Shown piece after piece: positions 13,031 to 25,026 of a stretch of DNA of 64,000 nt. The stretch lies in the NCBI GenBank assembly GCA_002812745.2, contig NCSJ02000057.1, forward strand, positions 102,795-166,794. Reading direction: 5' to 3'. Every line of letters starts with the position of its first letter. Within the stretch, counting starts at the first letter, position 1. The notes beneath the pieces were generated by a model. The model saw only the letters and a program-made list of their open reading frames with translations. It was not told where the DNA came from and searched no databases. A program made the position numbers and the translations under genes. The stretch comes from Scytalidium lignicola. Taxonomy: Eukaryota; Ascomycota; Leotiomycetes.

Positions 13031-13811
13031 TAGCAAATAGAAGGTGGGTTTGGTTAGTAAAGAAAGTTCTTATTAAGTATATCTGTTCATATTTTGACTT
13101 AATGAGCGAGCTTTATTGTTGTTCTACAAGGCAACGAGAGAGAGGGTGTGTGGTGTATAGTATTCTCTTGACTCCAATATTTCTACACCTTTGAATGGTT
13201 GCTAACAACCAGCAGATTTCATATTAATATTGTGGAAAGTTATTTTATTACATTTCACCCTTTTTTTCCTTCTCTTTCATTCTCCGAGCTCTATAAACTT
13301 CTCGAAGAACAGATAAAGAATCTCCGTGACTAGACTGTAATGAAAGGTGTGAGGCATTGCTTCGTAGTACGGAGTATGCCGACCAATTCATACATACGAC
13401 TAATTGTCCTGCCGTCACCAATCATAGGTATGAATAATCTCACTCATCTCATTCACATTCCTACACAATCTTATAATTTAATTTATTAAATTCCTGTCGT
13501 AGTGGAAGTTTTGGCTTGAAAAAACATTGAAGGGGCAGTCTCATAACATCCCGTATAACCACGATAACCAATGAAGAAACCCCGGCGAGCCCGGCCGGTT
13601 CCTGGACGTCGATCGGTGAACACGACAGTCGTTTATCGCAGGATGGAGCTTTTCCCCTGGTCTTGTCAGCTCTTGTCTAATCCAATCCCCACTCCTGCAG
13701 AAAGCCTTATCGGCAGGAGGCTAGCTGAAATCATTAATAAATTCCTGGCAATGACCCCGAGAAAAAAAAAAGAAAAAAGGCATTGGATTCTGTAAGTTAC
13801 TTGTCGCAGAG
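13031..13811. other. intergenic, amidase promoter
   Basis: Spacer between the oxidoreductase and amidase genes. A 74-codon ORF at 13571-13795 ends in a lysine run from poly-A and has no recognisable features, so I treat it as leader DNA. Confidence 0.5.
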
Positions 13812-15731
13812 ATGTTGCTTCCTCACTCTTTGACCCGTATCCTCTCTTTCAGCGGAGTGCTGATCCTCGGCCCTGCCGTAATCGCGAGCAGCGAGCATAC
13901 GCAGCATGAGGATTACTCAATCCAGGACCAGAACTTGGATTTTCCTTATCCATTTTACTTCCCTCTGCTGCAGAATGGCTCGAATGCAGATAGTGGGCAG
14001 TTTCCTATGCCATTGTGCAAAGGCTTCAAGTTGGAGGAAGCTACCATTGATCAACTCCAGACTGCCATGACGCGGCGAAAGTTGACCTCTGTCGATATTG
14101 TCAATTGCTATATAAGGAGGATACTCCAGACAGATCAATTTATCAGGTGATTAATGATTTCTGTCACATTTATTAGGGGTGTGTGGAAGAGTTGCTGACT
14201 TGTTTNAAAAAAAAATCTAGAGCAATCATGGAAATAAATCCCGATGTCTTGGAGATAGCTGCAGCTCTAGACCAAGAACGAGCACATGGCAAGGTTCGTG
14301 GTCCATTGCATGGAATCCCGTTCCTAGTCAAGGACAACATTGGCACGAAAGATAAAATGGAAACGACAGCTGGCTCCTGGGCGCTGCTCGGATCCGTGAT
14401 CCCTCGAGATGCTCATGTCGTCGCTCTACTCCGTCAAGCTGGAGCTGTGCTTATGGGGCATGCTACATTGAGCGAGTGGGCTGATATGAGAAGTAATATC
14501 TATTCCGAAGGTTATTCTGCTAGAGGTGGACAGTGCCGTTCTCCTTATAATCTGACCACAACCCCTGGAGGGAGCAGTTCTGGGAGTGCGGCTGCCGTGG
14601 CTGCGAACCAGATGATGTTCGCATTGGGCACTGAGACAGATGGAAGCGTGATTAATCCTGCAGAGAGAAATGCTTTGGTAGGTATAAAACCTACCGTTGG
14701 TCTGACTTCAAGAGCTGGGTAAGTCTCCGCTGGGCTGTGGCAAAAGAGAAGATCTCGTTCTTACAAGATACAGCGTGATTCCCGAGTCTCATAACCAAGA
14801 TACCGTAGGATGCCTTGCTAGAACAGTCCGAGATGCTACATACTGTCTCGATGCAATCTACGGACGTGATTCACGGGACAATTACACTCTCGTCCAGCAA
14901 GCTCCCAAAGACGGCTATTCTCAATTCCTCTCCACCAAGAAAATACTCAAGGGTGCCAAATTTGGACTTCCCTGGCTCAGTTTCTGGCAACTGGCACCTC
15001 AAAATCAACAAGAGCAACTATTGGAACTAATCCATCTAATTAAATCAGCTGGAGCGGAAATTATCAATGGAACAGAGCTCCCATACTGGCAAACCATCAT
15101 CAGTCCAGATGGATGGGACTGGGATTATGGAAGCACGCGGGGGCATCCGAATGAATCCGAGTACACGTATGTAAAGGTTGATTTTTACAACGACATTGCC
15201 AACTACCTGGCGGAGCTCAATAATACTAATATCCGTTCCGTTGCCGACATTGTGAAATACAACATTGACAATGTTGGCTCAGAGGGTGGAATTCCCAACG
15301 TTCATCCCGCGTTCCAATCTGGCCAGGATGGCTTCAATGCATCCCTTGCCTCAGGAGGAATAATGGACGAGACATATTGGCAAGCTCTCAATTTCTGTCA
15401 TCGCACTACCAGGGAAGAAGGAATTGATGCTGCCCTGCATAACAACGGGAATAAACTTACTGCGCTTCTGGTGCCTCCTGATGTCGGCCAAACATATCAG
15501 ATCGCTGCTCAAGCTGGATATCCTATGGTAACACTCCCTGCTGGTGTCAGTCCGTCTACTGGCATGCCATTTGGACTCGCTTTGATGGGAACAGCTTGGA
15601 GTGAAAGTACTTTGATTAAGTATGCCAGCGCTATCGAGGATCTGCAGCTTACGAGCAGGACAAAATACAAGAGGACGAGCCCGCTGTATCTGGATTACCT
15701 CACGAAGAATGTACCAATCAATAATGTGTAA
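13812..15731 (+). CDS. amidase-signature hydrolase, probably secreted
   Basis: Three exons, 13812-14146, 14221-14718 and 14774-15731, give 596 aa. The first 25 residues form a signal peptide (hydrophobic core SGVLILGPAVIA). The amidase-signature catalytic triad is complete: Lys149 in VKDNIG, cis-Ser230 in the GGSSSGS loop, and nucleophile Ser254 in TETDGS. The Ser-to-Ser spacing of 24 is the same as in fatty-acid amide hydrolase. Family members hydrolyse carboxamides to acid plus ammonia or amine. Several N-x-S/T sites fit secretion or a vacuolar location. The substrate cannot be read. It is the third co-oriented gene after the permease and FAD oxidase. Intron 1 contains an N before an A-run (14206), but the splice sites flanking it are intact and the frame joins. 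Confidence 0.9.
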
Positions 15732-15971
15732 TCTGTACCCTATAAAGTCCTCAATAAAATAAAATAAGATCAATATTTCTACTTCTCGTTCTGGGGAGGG
15801 ATTTTCCCCCTCCCCTTAAGAAGGAAAATCTATATTCTCTATTAGAGTGAGGTTGCATGAACGTATCTACATTTCAGAAATATGCTTATATATATCTATT
15901 CCATTATACAAAAATTACCCAAACCTCCGTTATTCCATAACGCCCGTTCCCCACAGATTTATCATTAATAG

Positions 15972-17227
15972 TCATCGAAATATCACAGGGAAGCTACCAA
16001 AGTTTGACATCACCTCCTTAAAGTCCTTGGCGTGCTGCGAGGTAGCGACACATCCACTCTCTCCAAACGCCTCTCTTGCTTTTGGAAGCCATTTGGTAAT
16101 CTTCTCAATTCTGTTCGCATTCTAATAAAAAGTAAGTTTAACAACTCGGAAAAATACCAGGAAGGATGAGGAGGAGAAATTACCGAAGGATGAGTAGATA
16201 ACCACTCCGGCGGTCCATCATCATTCGCCGCCTGCATCCTCTGCCAAACCCTTACTGCCTCCTCAGGATTATAACACGCCTGAGCCATCATCAAAAGCCC
16301 AATAAAATCAGCCTCTGATTCCTGCTTCCGTGATGCCGGCCGTGCAATTCCTAATTCGAGACCAATATCTCCTAGGACTCGTCCGAGACCAAGCGTGACT
16401 CCAGTCGCATCCAGGAAGATCAACGCCCAGCGTATTGGAGCCAGCATAACCATGGAACTCATGGCCTCTGCTGCATGCTGCGCAACATTGTGTGCTATTT
16501 CATGGCCTAAGATTGCTGCTAGACCGTCATCATTCCTACATATAGGGAGAATGCCCGTGAAGACAAAGACCTTGCCGCCGGGGATAACGAAGGCATTTAA
16601 CGTCCCTAGAAGATGCGGTACATTAGCAGGCCATAATACAATATGATTAGTTTTCGTAACCCAGAGAAGAGAGTACCTACCAGGAGAATCAATAACATGA
16701 ACCTCCCAGTCCACATGCTCCAGATCATTCGCCGGTATCAACCTGGACATAACCCTCCGCACCATCTTCGACCTCGGGTCGAAGCTAGGAAGAAACGCGC
16801 CCTGATACTCGGACATGATCTTCTTATACATCATCTCCCCTTCCTTCTCGACCGACTGCTCGCTATAGCAATTGAACCTCCTCCTTCCAGACACAGGCAC
16901 AACCTCCAGATTGGCGCAGTAGAAGACTACCGCCGAGCCGCATGATATGATAACAAGCCACTTGAAAGACTGGCTCTGGGTCGCGTCTAGGATCTGATCA
17001 ACGGTAAGGAGAGGTCTCGCATTTCGGGCCTGGATGGGATCATAGCGTGTTATGATCCGCGGTGAGGGGCGTTGCGGTGGTGGGAGGGGCCGCTGGAATT
17101 GGGAATTGAAACGCCGCGGTATTCGAGCTGCGATGGGTTGGCGGAGTGCAGCGGAGGTCGCTCGAGGAAGGACGATGGATGCGCTTCTCGGCTTGAGGGA
17201 GGATTGCAGAAGACGTCGAGAGAACAT
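15972..17227 (-). CDS. OMA1: mitochondrial inner-membrane metallopeptidase Oma1 (M48)
   Basis: Exons 17227-16681, 16605-16184 and 16121-15972 give 372 aa. The start MFSRRLLQSS is chosen over an upstream in-frame ATG (17404) because it begins a basic, acid-free mitochondrial presequence. A membrane segment lies near residues 90-107. The zinc motif HEIAH is at 217-221, with the third ligand Glu in the later ESEAD motif. Oma1 cleaves OPA1/Mgm1-type and other inner-membrane substrates under stress. Intron 1 (75 nt) is a multiple of three and lacks stops, so it reads through as 25 extra residues; I remove it because it interrupts the conserved IDSP-GTLNAFVIPGG strand and has GTAGGT/CTAG ends. Splicing intron 2 replaces an unrelated tail with one containing STHPSNANRI, the expected M48 C-terminal motif. 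It converges on the amidase 240 bp away. Confidence 0.92.
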
Positions 17228-18931
17228 CTTCCCGGGAATTTTGGGTTCCCCTTCTTCCGGGGATTGGAAGGTTGTTTTTGGGGGGTTTTTAACTTCGAAG
17301 AGCTTCGAGGCTGCGATGTTACGAAAGCTTACAATTACTCGGGGAAGCGTTTCCCCGCGATTTGGATATTCACACACCCCGATACTTATTTTTATAAATG
17401 CCACGGATGCTCGTGACGTGGAGGGATCTATTTAAATCTTATGAAATATTGAAATCCATTTTCTTCTTATAAAAGCGAATACTTTGATAGTTAATTGAAT
17501 TGATCGCGAATTAAATTATGATAATAATAACGATAATGCTACTACTGTTCTAAGCCTTTCATTTTCCCTATTCCTTTCCCTCTATCAGATAATTCTCCGA
17601 TCGAAGACACGAAAAGGCTGTGTACGTCTAGAACAATCTCACACTTATCCAGTGTTTGTGCTAGCTACGAGAAGAAGAATAAAACAATAACAGCTATTTA
17701 CTCTCAGCTCTTCTTACTTTGAATTCATCTTCATAACGAATCGAATAGACTTCCACGACCAACCCAAATAGTCTCAAATAAGAGCCTGTAAATACTTTGA
17801 CTATCTTTATATATTACACCCCAGGTGGGGAAAAGAGATAGTTATTCTTCTCTCTCTTCTTCTTGTTGCTGTTATATCCCCCACTATGAAAACCCCCCTT
17901 CTTATCTCGGGCCTCGCGGATGTAAATTTTTTAGAAACCTCTTCCGGCTTCCGGGAGAGGCTATAAAGCCTACTCATACCAGCCCCTGAATTCCTTCTTC
18001 CATTACAAACAATAGTTAGTTCCAAAGTTTAAAAATCCAACTACAGTATTTATCCTTTTCTGCTTTGCCATTTCTACAGTAGGTCTTTTTTTGCCGCTCG
18101 TCCACAACTTTTTCTCCAAGACTTAAAAAAAGGTAGAGATAAAACAACCTAAATGTGGATACCAAGTCATAGCCGCTTACCCCGACAGCTCCGAACTAAT
18201 TTGAGCTCGACGGCGAACTTTAATTACAGAGCTAAATTACATGGATCCATGATCTTTTAGCGTTGTGTGGAGCATTAAGAGTGACTTAGCTTCATAGCTA
18301 AAATAGAGGCTATCGATACTAAGTTTTGCTCCGCCTCAGTTTCTTGATACCGGCCTTAAACAAGCGAGACTAATGAGCATAACTGTTGGAACTACTGCGG
18401 TTTATTTCTCCGTGAAAGTGTCAGGGTCTTAAATATGACGTGTGATGAACCGTTAAGACTATCAGATAGCGTCTCTGAACTCAATTCCTCATCACTCGAA
18501 ACTAAGAGCAACAGAAAAGCTGTTACATGTAACCACTTTCATACTCCCAGTATGAGAACTTAGGAATGACTAACATCACGCAGGTTACTTAGTCCTATTC
18601 AGATCTTTCACAGCAGACAGCAATAACCCGACAATACTAGTGAGTAGTAATTAGGGGGGGAAACAACCAGATGGTGTAAAAAAAGGCTTGTACGATGAGA
18701 CAGATATTCTCTAGATCTCGAATTAGATGCCTGTGACTTGAACAACCAGCAGAACAGACAAGCAACGCCATGGCACCTGAACTTGACAATACGACGAGAT
18801 ACCATTCCTTCCTGTACGTTCATCACCTCCCACAGATCCCAAACCACCTGCCCTTCGCCCCGATGCCCACCATTACCGACATTATACCCTCGCCCCGTTC
18901 CCTTCCTCTTCCCAATCACTCTCTAGTGAGC
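17228..18931. other. gene-poor intergenic
   Basis: AT-rich DNA upstream of OMA1 and downstream of the 63-aa membrane protein gene. It contains a 12-bp palindrome CATGGATCCATG (18240-18251). Short ORFs on both strands look random, and I find no recognisable gene. Confidence 0.5.
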
Positions 18932-19123
18932 TTAGACTTGAGAACGAGCTGCACGGCGGCGACCGATTGCACGGGTGATCCACAAACCGATAAGGCCACT
19001 GGCAACGACGAAGACGACACAGAAGACGACAATGACACCTGCTTCGCGACCGGCCCAGTTGCTTCGTCGGGAGAGTTGGTGGAGGGTTGCGTCTCGCGCG
19101 GTGAGTGCTTGAATTGCTGCCAT
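18932..19123 (-). CDS. 63-aa single-pass membrane protein, uncharacterised
   Basis: A complete small frame begins with an ATG in a good context (CGAAATGGC). It has a polar N-terminus, one strongly hydrophobic segment (about residues 29-50, rich in Val/Phe) and a basic RRRAAR tail, so it is probably a tail-anchored or type III protein. Codon choice is strikingly C-ending (GTC, TTC, ACC), unlike the surrounding AT-rich DNA, as in well-expressed fungal genes. Just upstream of the ATG is a good splice acceptor (TTCTGCCTATTAG, with CTAAC about 20 nt before), consistent with a 5'-UTR intron whose donor may be at 19428. I do not recognise a family. Function is unknown; small size keeps confidence moderate. 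Confidence 0.65.
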   Translation of the reverse strand: MAAIQALTARDATLHQLSRRSNWAGREAGVIVVFCVVFVVASGLIGLWITRAIGRRRAARSQV

Positions 19124-20129
19124 TTCGGGTATCTAATAGGCAGAAGAAGTTAGAATATTGAATTGGTGAAAAGAAAAGATATTAGAATGAAATTCAAATC
19201 AAAAGCTATCTGAGGTTTTAGCTCCAGTAGAAACTAGCTCCACCTTCTATTCTCAGCCCATAAATCGCCATTGAAAATCCGGTTGCGTGTATGCATTTCT
19301 TGACATGTTTGTTATGGGAGTCTCAAATCACACGTCGATGGCGCGACTGCGAGCTTCGATGCAATGGTGATATTTCACAATTGTTTGATTCCAGTGTGTA
19401 GAAGAGAAGAAGAAAAAGTCTAGCCTACCTTAAATTACTTGGGGGTATCAACGAGTTTCAAAGACGAAAAGACAGCTTCAATCGATGAAGTCGATGCTTG
19501 GGACGATGGCCTGGTGACAAAGAGGGTAAATTAGCTTCGTAGATCAGTCAAAGCAAAAAAAGCAAATATGGCTGATAGATAGAGCAAAGTGAGAGAAGTT
19601 CGACAACAACACAGATGGCACCGAAGTATTAATCCGAATATCGAGCCACATCTGATCATGAAATCGAGCGAGTGGGAAAGGTGATTGAGATGTTGGAAGT
19701 AAGCTTTTTTCCGTCGCCGAAACCACGAGCGAATGACGCCCAATCAGTCTATCGTCATATGGTCGCGCTATGCGTGGAGCTTCGCTTGCAGCTACCTCGA
19801 TTTCTCCTGGATGCGATGCTTATAGTTGGGCAAGAGTGGATCAATTGGTACCTACAATGGCTTGAATCTCAGTCCGTCGAGGATGAAGGAGATTGAAGTT
19901 TTGCCGGCGAAGGGAATGAGGTAATGGGAGAGGACTTGGATGGAGGGAAGAAGCTTCCCAAGTCCACAGGCCAAGACCACGGCAACGAGCAGAACGCGCT
20001 TGCCCTAATGGGGATTGGCATGCCGCCTATCAATAAAAAAACTCAATGCACGAGATGACTGTGTGACGGGGGTTTGGTGAAGGAAGCGAAACAGGTAATC
20101 GCAGGTGGACAAGCAAGAGAGAACTTACA

Positions 20130-20355
20130 CTAATTATGTGATCTTATAAATTAAAATACGAAATGTATATAAACATAAGTCAAATTATGTATTAAATTTT
20201 AAAAATTATGTGACAGTTACGTTGAGATGTGAGTTTGAGCTTAAGTTTTAAAGTGAACACAACCTAACTCATACTCAAAATATTTACAACTTGAAACTCA
20301 AAACTGAACCCAACCTAACTCAATCTAATTTAATTTAATTTGAATCGAATTTTTG
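20130..20355. repeat. AT-rich repetitive patch
   Basis: The patch is very AT-rich and contains two near-identical words, ACACAACCTAACTCAT and ACCCAACCTAACTCAA, about 60 bp apart, plus ATTTAATTTAATTTGAAT stutter. It may be a decayed repeat or transposon scrap. I see no terminal repeats or coding remnant. Confidence 0.4.
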
Positions 20356-20398
20356 AGTTATTTCTGCACACGCCGACATACTGACACCGCTCGGATAA

Positions 20399-20410
20399 TA
20401 CAGTACTGTA
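20399..20410. repeat. palindrome TACAGTACTGTA
   Basis: A 12-bp perfect palindrome sharing its ACAGTACTGT core with sites at 8164-8173 and 25017-25026. It overlaps a second half-copy, GTACTGCAG, immediately downstream. Confidence 0.6.
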
Positions 20411-22862
20411 GTACTGCAGAGACAAGTCGCGCCAGCGGTATGTAATCAACACCGGTTGTCAGCGTGCTGATCAATGATCTTGCAGCCGTCCTAGAGCACA
20501 ACTGGAAAAGAGGGTTTCTGGCTTCGACCTAACTTGTTCCTATTGGACCTCTAAACTACCGATCTTTACGTCTTTGTTGCTTGACCTGCTTGACCTGCAA
20601 AATTCATCGACCCTAAGGATTTGCTCAAAGCAATCTTTCGACATGTAAATAAGAATAAGAGCTTCGAAAGCTCTAGTTTACGGTCCCGCGTGGATCGAGC
20701 GGAGATCCACATCTGATGCATGAATCCACTCTGAGCAACCGTGGGAGGCTTGATTGGTACAGATTAACAAACTTGTTTGTCCGAGCGCTCAAGTCACGGG
20801 AATGGAAATAAGTCATATGACTTTCACGTGATCCCCTAACGCGTGATTTATGTTACTTTAACCACGTGATTTATATCCGCAATTCAAAAATGGAGATAAG
20901 GTACGGAGGTATATATCGGGAACTTTCTCTACTCCGTAATCTTGTGTTCTCTAGTGTCCATATTTTAAGTCTCTCTGACAAACATGTGAAGGTCACGGAA
21001 TTTCCACCGCATAGTTTGTCATCCATCTTATCGGCGGCCTCCTTTTCTCTTATGAATTTCTATTAACCTGGGGGATCGTTGCGGAAAAGAATCATCGTCG
21101 CCTGCTGTTTCTTTGTAAATGCATTGCGGCCCTGCCCGAATCCTCCGGTTCCGTGTATGACAAAAGATTACTTGCATGGCGGGTATCTCATGCTTGTTCA
21201 GCCTCCCTTGAGCAGCTTTGATATGTGCCAGTCCATAAAAGACTAATTTTGGGATTCTGAAAGCGGACGAGAGCCACAGAGCCACCAAGTCACTTATCAC
21301 CATCACAATCTTCAAAACCATCACCAAAAGATTACTCGAGTATGACTCTATCCAAGCTGCTACTCCATGTGCCCTCTGTATCTAATGCATCGGATCTGTT
21401 CCCCGCATTGGAGAGGTGTGGCCACCCACCATCCATCGTACTGCAATCCTTGAAAGAGTAGTAATTGCTGAACAATTTCAGAGCATTTCAAACGAAAATG
21501 AAGGTGTCCCCCCACAGCTGGATATGGGTAAGCCTAATGCTCTTCGTATTGGCTGCGAGGAGCATTTTGATCCACCGTTATCAAAGACAGTACAGTCTAA
21601 TATGTGAGGAAGGTTTCGTAATGTAACGGGTACACCTCTATGGATCTGACCCTGATTGATTACTGATGTCTGAGGTGGAGTGCATGACAAAGGCTCATAT
21701 CCCTACAACGGTCACTATCGGAATTAATTAATTATCGACGACTCACTTTTCTTGCACTCGTCTTTACCACGAATGTCTCTGTGATGATGCCGAAATCCCG
21801 GCATGGCGGGGCTCTTAGCCTGGCACACTTACGACGACATCGCTCTGCCTCTTTACGCAAGCAGTAAAGCCTGATCCAGATCTAGGTCGGATGGAGAAGA
21901 TATCGGGAAAGGAGTGAGGCCGTCTTTCCATCCAATGGACTTCTGCCCCACCACACGCGCTGCCCTGAGGCATCACCATTCGAAGCCGCCTCGAGACGGA
22001 GTCGGGAATGTAAACGATCCCGCAACGTCTCATCCTCCTTAGGTGCAGGACTTTGAGTCACTCTAATGAGGACTTTGTGTTGTGGCTCTTCTGCGGCGTG
22101 GATTGCGTGCTAAGAGCTGCTCCAATCTGCGTGGATATCTCGTGGGAGCTAATACTGTACTGTAAATTACAGCCTTGGGCTTCCAGGGGGGTCGCACGGC
22201 GATCTACAGGATTCGAGATGCTCCAGCGGCGGATTTTCCAACGGATGCGAAATCTTAGGGTGTCTTTCTCCTATCGGGCCACTTAGATCCGTAGACGTCC
22301 CCCGTTGCTCTCGCCCCTCCCTTATCCTGGATGCGCTCCCCCGCCGGCCCTGACGCGCGCACGCCTCTTTCTCTCTTTCTCTCCTCCTTGCATACTGTTA
22401 CTATTAAGGGTTGCACCCCCCAGGTATATCAATCTTAACCAGCCAGCTTAAAAGAGACTCCTCTCTTCTTCCCAATGGCTCCCGACCACAATCAGTACAG
22501 GATGATTCGCAAGCGCAGATTTACCCTCCGTTCTATCTGAGTTTGCCTGCGCCGATTTTATTCTTATTCGAGGTCTTGCGGCCCCGCAACGGCCACCTGT
22601 AACTACGCGTTCTACGATTCCAGGATTCCAGGAAGATAGTACCAGATATTGAGTCTGTAGACAGCAGCCAGCAGTCAGCCTCTGCTACTTCGGTGGTCTG
22701 TTGAAGTTAGGTATCTTCAGCTCAAAGAAGTTTTTCTTTGCCACGGCGGTAGATAACCGATTAGGCCCACTTTCAAGCGCCGCTCCCACTATCAGATTAG
22801 ATCTTCAAGAAATACTGTAGGACGCACCTCGACTTCTTTTGTTTACTCGCACTTCCTTCAAG

Positions 22863-24107
22863 ATGGGCACCATGGTTGTGGATCACCCTGTCCAGAACAG
22901 CGAGGTCTACCTACTAAACAACTCCATCCATCCTCCCTCATCGCTGCCTCCATCGCCGCCATCACCTACGACACCATGTGAACGAGAAATGTCCCCTCCT
23001 TTGGAGGAAGACTTGATGCCAATCACACCCGCCGAAATCCAGGATCCTTTCCCAAGCTCCCAGCAGCGATTATCGACCGCTATCCACGTCCTTGGAACAG
23101 AAGCAACGGCTCTATCATGTCTGACACGCCTGTACCAGACCGACCCTGTCGCTCGAGGAGGGTTCAATGCCGCAGTGGAAGCAATAGCTCGCTATCAAGG
23201 CGACAAAGGCAAGCTCGTCATATGCGGCGTAGGCAAGAGTGGGCATATTGCCAAAAAGCTAGTGGCAACGATGAACAGTCTTGCGGTGCACGCAACTTAT
23301 CTCCACCCCACAGAGGCCCTGCATGGAGACCTTGGAAAGGTTGGACGATACGATACGATTCTTTTCATTACATTCTCGGGCAAGACGCCTGAGCTCCTGG
23401 CTCTTCTTCCTCATATAAATCGCGAATTACCCGTCATCGTCATGACATCCCACATTCGACCCTCAACGTGCGTAATCCTACAGGAACGCCCTGATGCCAT
23501 TCTTCTACCCGCTCCGATCCACGAGTCTGAGACGTTGTCTTTCGGCGTTTCGGCGCCTACGACTTCGACGACCATGGCTCTTGCACTAGGAGATGCGCTC
23601 GCGGTTGTGATATCCGGAGAGCTGCATCAGAACAGCGTTGCACAAGTATTCTCGCAGAACCACCCTGGAGGTGCAATAGGTGCATCGTTTAAAGCTCCTC
23701 AGAAAGTCCTTGATATAGCACTCCAACTGGGTGAGATTCCTGACATAACGGTCGAGAGCGGCGATAGTGCTATCACGGGAGCACACGTCCTCCTATCGGC
23801 GTACCAATCGCCAAGTGGATGGGTCCGATATGGTGAAGACATAGTGCTGTCTCCACGACAGATTAAGCGATTGAGCCCCATGCACATGTGTCTTCCTGTG
23901 GAGCGAATTGATGGGTTGATGGCAGACAAGGATACTTGGATCAACATCGCAGCAGAGATGGAGATCCCAAGTGCGGCAGAGTGGATCCAGGGATTGAGAA
24001 AGAGTGAGCGGCGCGGCGAGATTATTTATGGCGATGATGCTATCCTCGCTGTCGTTAAGAATGGCACGATTTTGGGTGTAGTCGAGGTTGGGACATTATT
24101 TGCTTAA
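22863..24107 (+). CDS. KpsF/GutQ-like SIS-domain sugar-phosphate isomerase family protein
   Basis: A single exon of 414 aa. I start at the ATG at 22863 because the longer frame opens with TTG. After a proline-rich N-terminus (about 70 residues), a SIS domain spans roughly residues 85-255, with [13 protein letters not shown] for phosphate binding, the FSGKTPELL loop, [17 protein letters not shown] and the NHPGGAIG motif. These match bacterial D-arabinose-5-phosphate isomerases of the KpsF/GutQ/KdsD type. The usual C-terminal CBS pair is replaced by a diverged region. Those bacterial enzymes feed Kdo or sugar-alcohol pathways, and fungi make no Kdo, so the fungal substrate is unknown. Lack of introns among intron-rich neighbours fits, but does not prove, an old transfer from bacteria. 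Confidence 0.88.
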   Translation: MGTMVVDHPVQNSEVYLLNNSIHPPSSLPPSPPSPTTPCEREMSPPLEEDLMPITPAEIQDPFPSSQQRLSTAIHVLGTEATALSCLTRLYQTDPVARGGFNAAVEAIARYQGDKGKLVICGVGKSGHIAKKLVATMNSLAVHATYLHPTEALHGDLGKVGRYDTILFITFSGKTPELLALLPHINRELPVIVMTSHIRPSTCVILQERPDAILLPAPIHESETLSFGVSAPTTSTTMALALGDALAVVISGELHQNSVAQVFSQNHPGGAIGASFKAPQKVLDIALQLGEIPDITVESGDSAITGAHVLLSAYQSPSGWVRYGEDIVLSPRQIKRLSPMHMCLPVERIDGLMADKDTWINIAAEMEIPSAAEWIQGLRKSERRGEIIYGDDAILAVVKNGTILGVVEVGTLFA

Positions 24108-25016
24108 AGAAGAAGAGGAGGAAAACGCACACACACGCATACATATCAATGTTGTAACGAGTCGGCGGCTGGATTTGAGCATTTTCTCCCCATAATTTTG
24201 TTACTCGGCGTTTAAATTTTTTGGGAATACGGAGAGACTTGGGCGGCCATCTCGAAGGGAAAAAGGAGGCTCTTGTCTATCTTATATGCATCAGAAGAGC
24301 TAGAGCAGTCTCTTTCTACATCGCATGCCTTATATATCTTACTGGCCACATTTATAGATCTCTTTGCATGAGGGTACATTTTTGGGCAGGCAGCTTTTTA
24401 GCTTTGAGGGCTTTTTAGCACTTACAAGAGTAATACAGACCGACCAGATTTTTCTGGTCTTTGGCGGCGCGTTATTGGCCTGCCCTCTGCTTCTCACCAT
24501 TTAAGAGATATACTATTTTTCTCTTTGCTGTTTGTAAATGGTGAAACTTATACATACGCCATTGTAGCTGAGCTCCTCTGTCTTCATGATTGATGAGGAC
24601 AATAGAAAGTGAAGCAAGACCAATGAAGTCGTAAATTACCTACTCCAGGAAGATCTTCACTCCGGACTCGGCTGCGAGAAGATAAGTCATCCAGTCAGAG
24701 ATAAAAACTCGATTTTTGGCAAGGTGAAATCGGGCAGACTAGAGACAACTTCCTAAAAGAGAGATATGTGCAACGTAATTAAGAGTAGATTTAAAAACGG
24801 ATTTTGTCTAGTTTTGTACTTTAAGATTTTCACGTGCTTGCTTGCGTATAAAGTCTGTCTAAGCGGTACCCAAATTCATTCCTCTCCAATTCTGGCTAAC
24901 AACTCCCCACCTAATCATCATCTTTTCCTTTATCCCATCTACCGCAATTCACCCTTATCAACTCTTAACTCTATATTATATATAGTATAGCAATACGCAA
25001 TCAACCCGTCAGCTCT

Positions 25017-25026
25017 ACAGTACTGT
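25017..25026. repeat. palindrome ACAGTACTGT
   Basis: Third exact copy of the decamer also present at 8164-8173 and 20400-20409. It lies in gene-poor DNA. Confidence 0.6.

Larger units (their letters stand above)
19124..22862. other. 3.7-kb gene-poor region
   Basis: It holds the probable 5'-UTR intron of the 63-aa protein (about 19133-19428), an AT-rich repetitive patch (20130-20355), an ACAGTACTGT palindrome (20400-20409) and the CT-rich promoter of the SIS-domain gene. ORFs of 60-75 codons on both strands lack domains. No gene is supported. Confidence 0.5.

Noticed and set aside
13571..13795. 74-codon plus-strand ORF before the amidase
   Set aside because: It ends in a poly-A-coded lysine run, has no domain, and sits in the amidase promoter.
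16606..16680. Reading OMA1 straight through intron 1 as a longer protein
   Set aside because: The inserted 25 residues break a conserved strand before the PGG motif, and clear GTAGGT/CTAG splice ends bound them.
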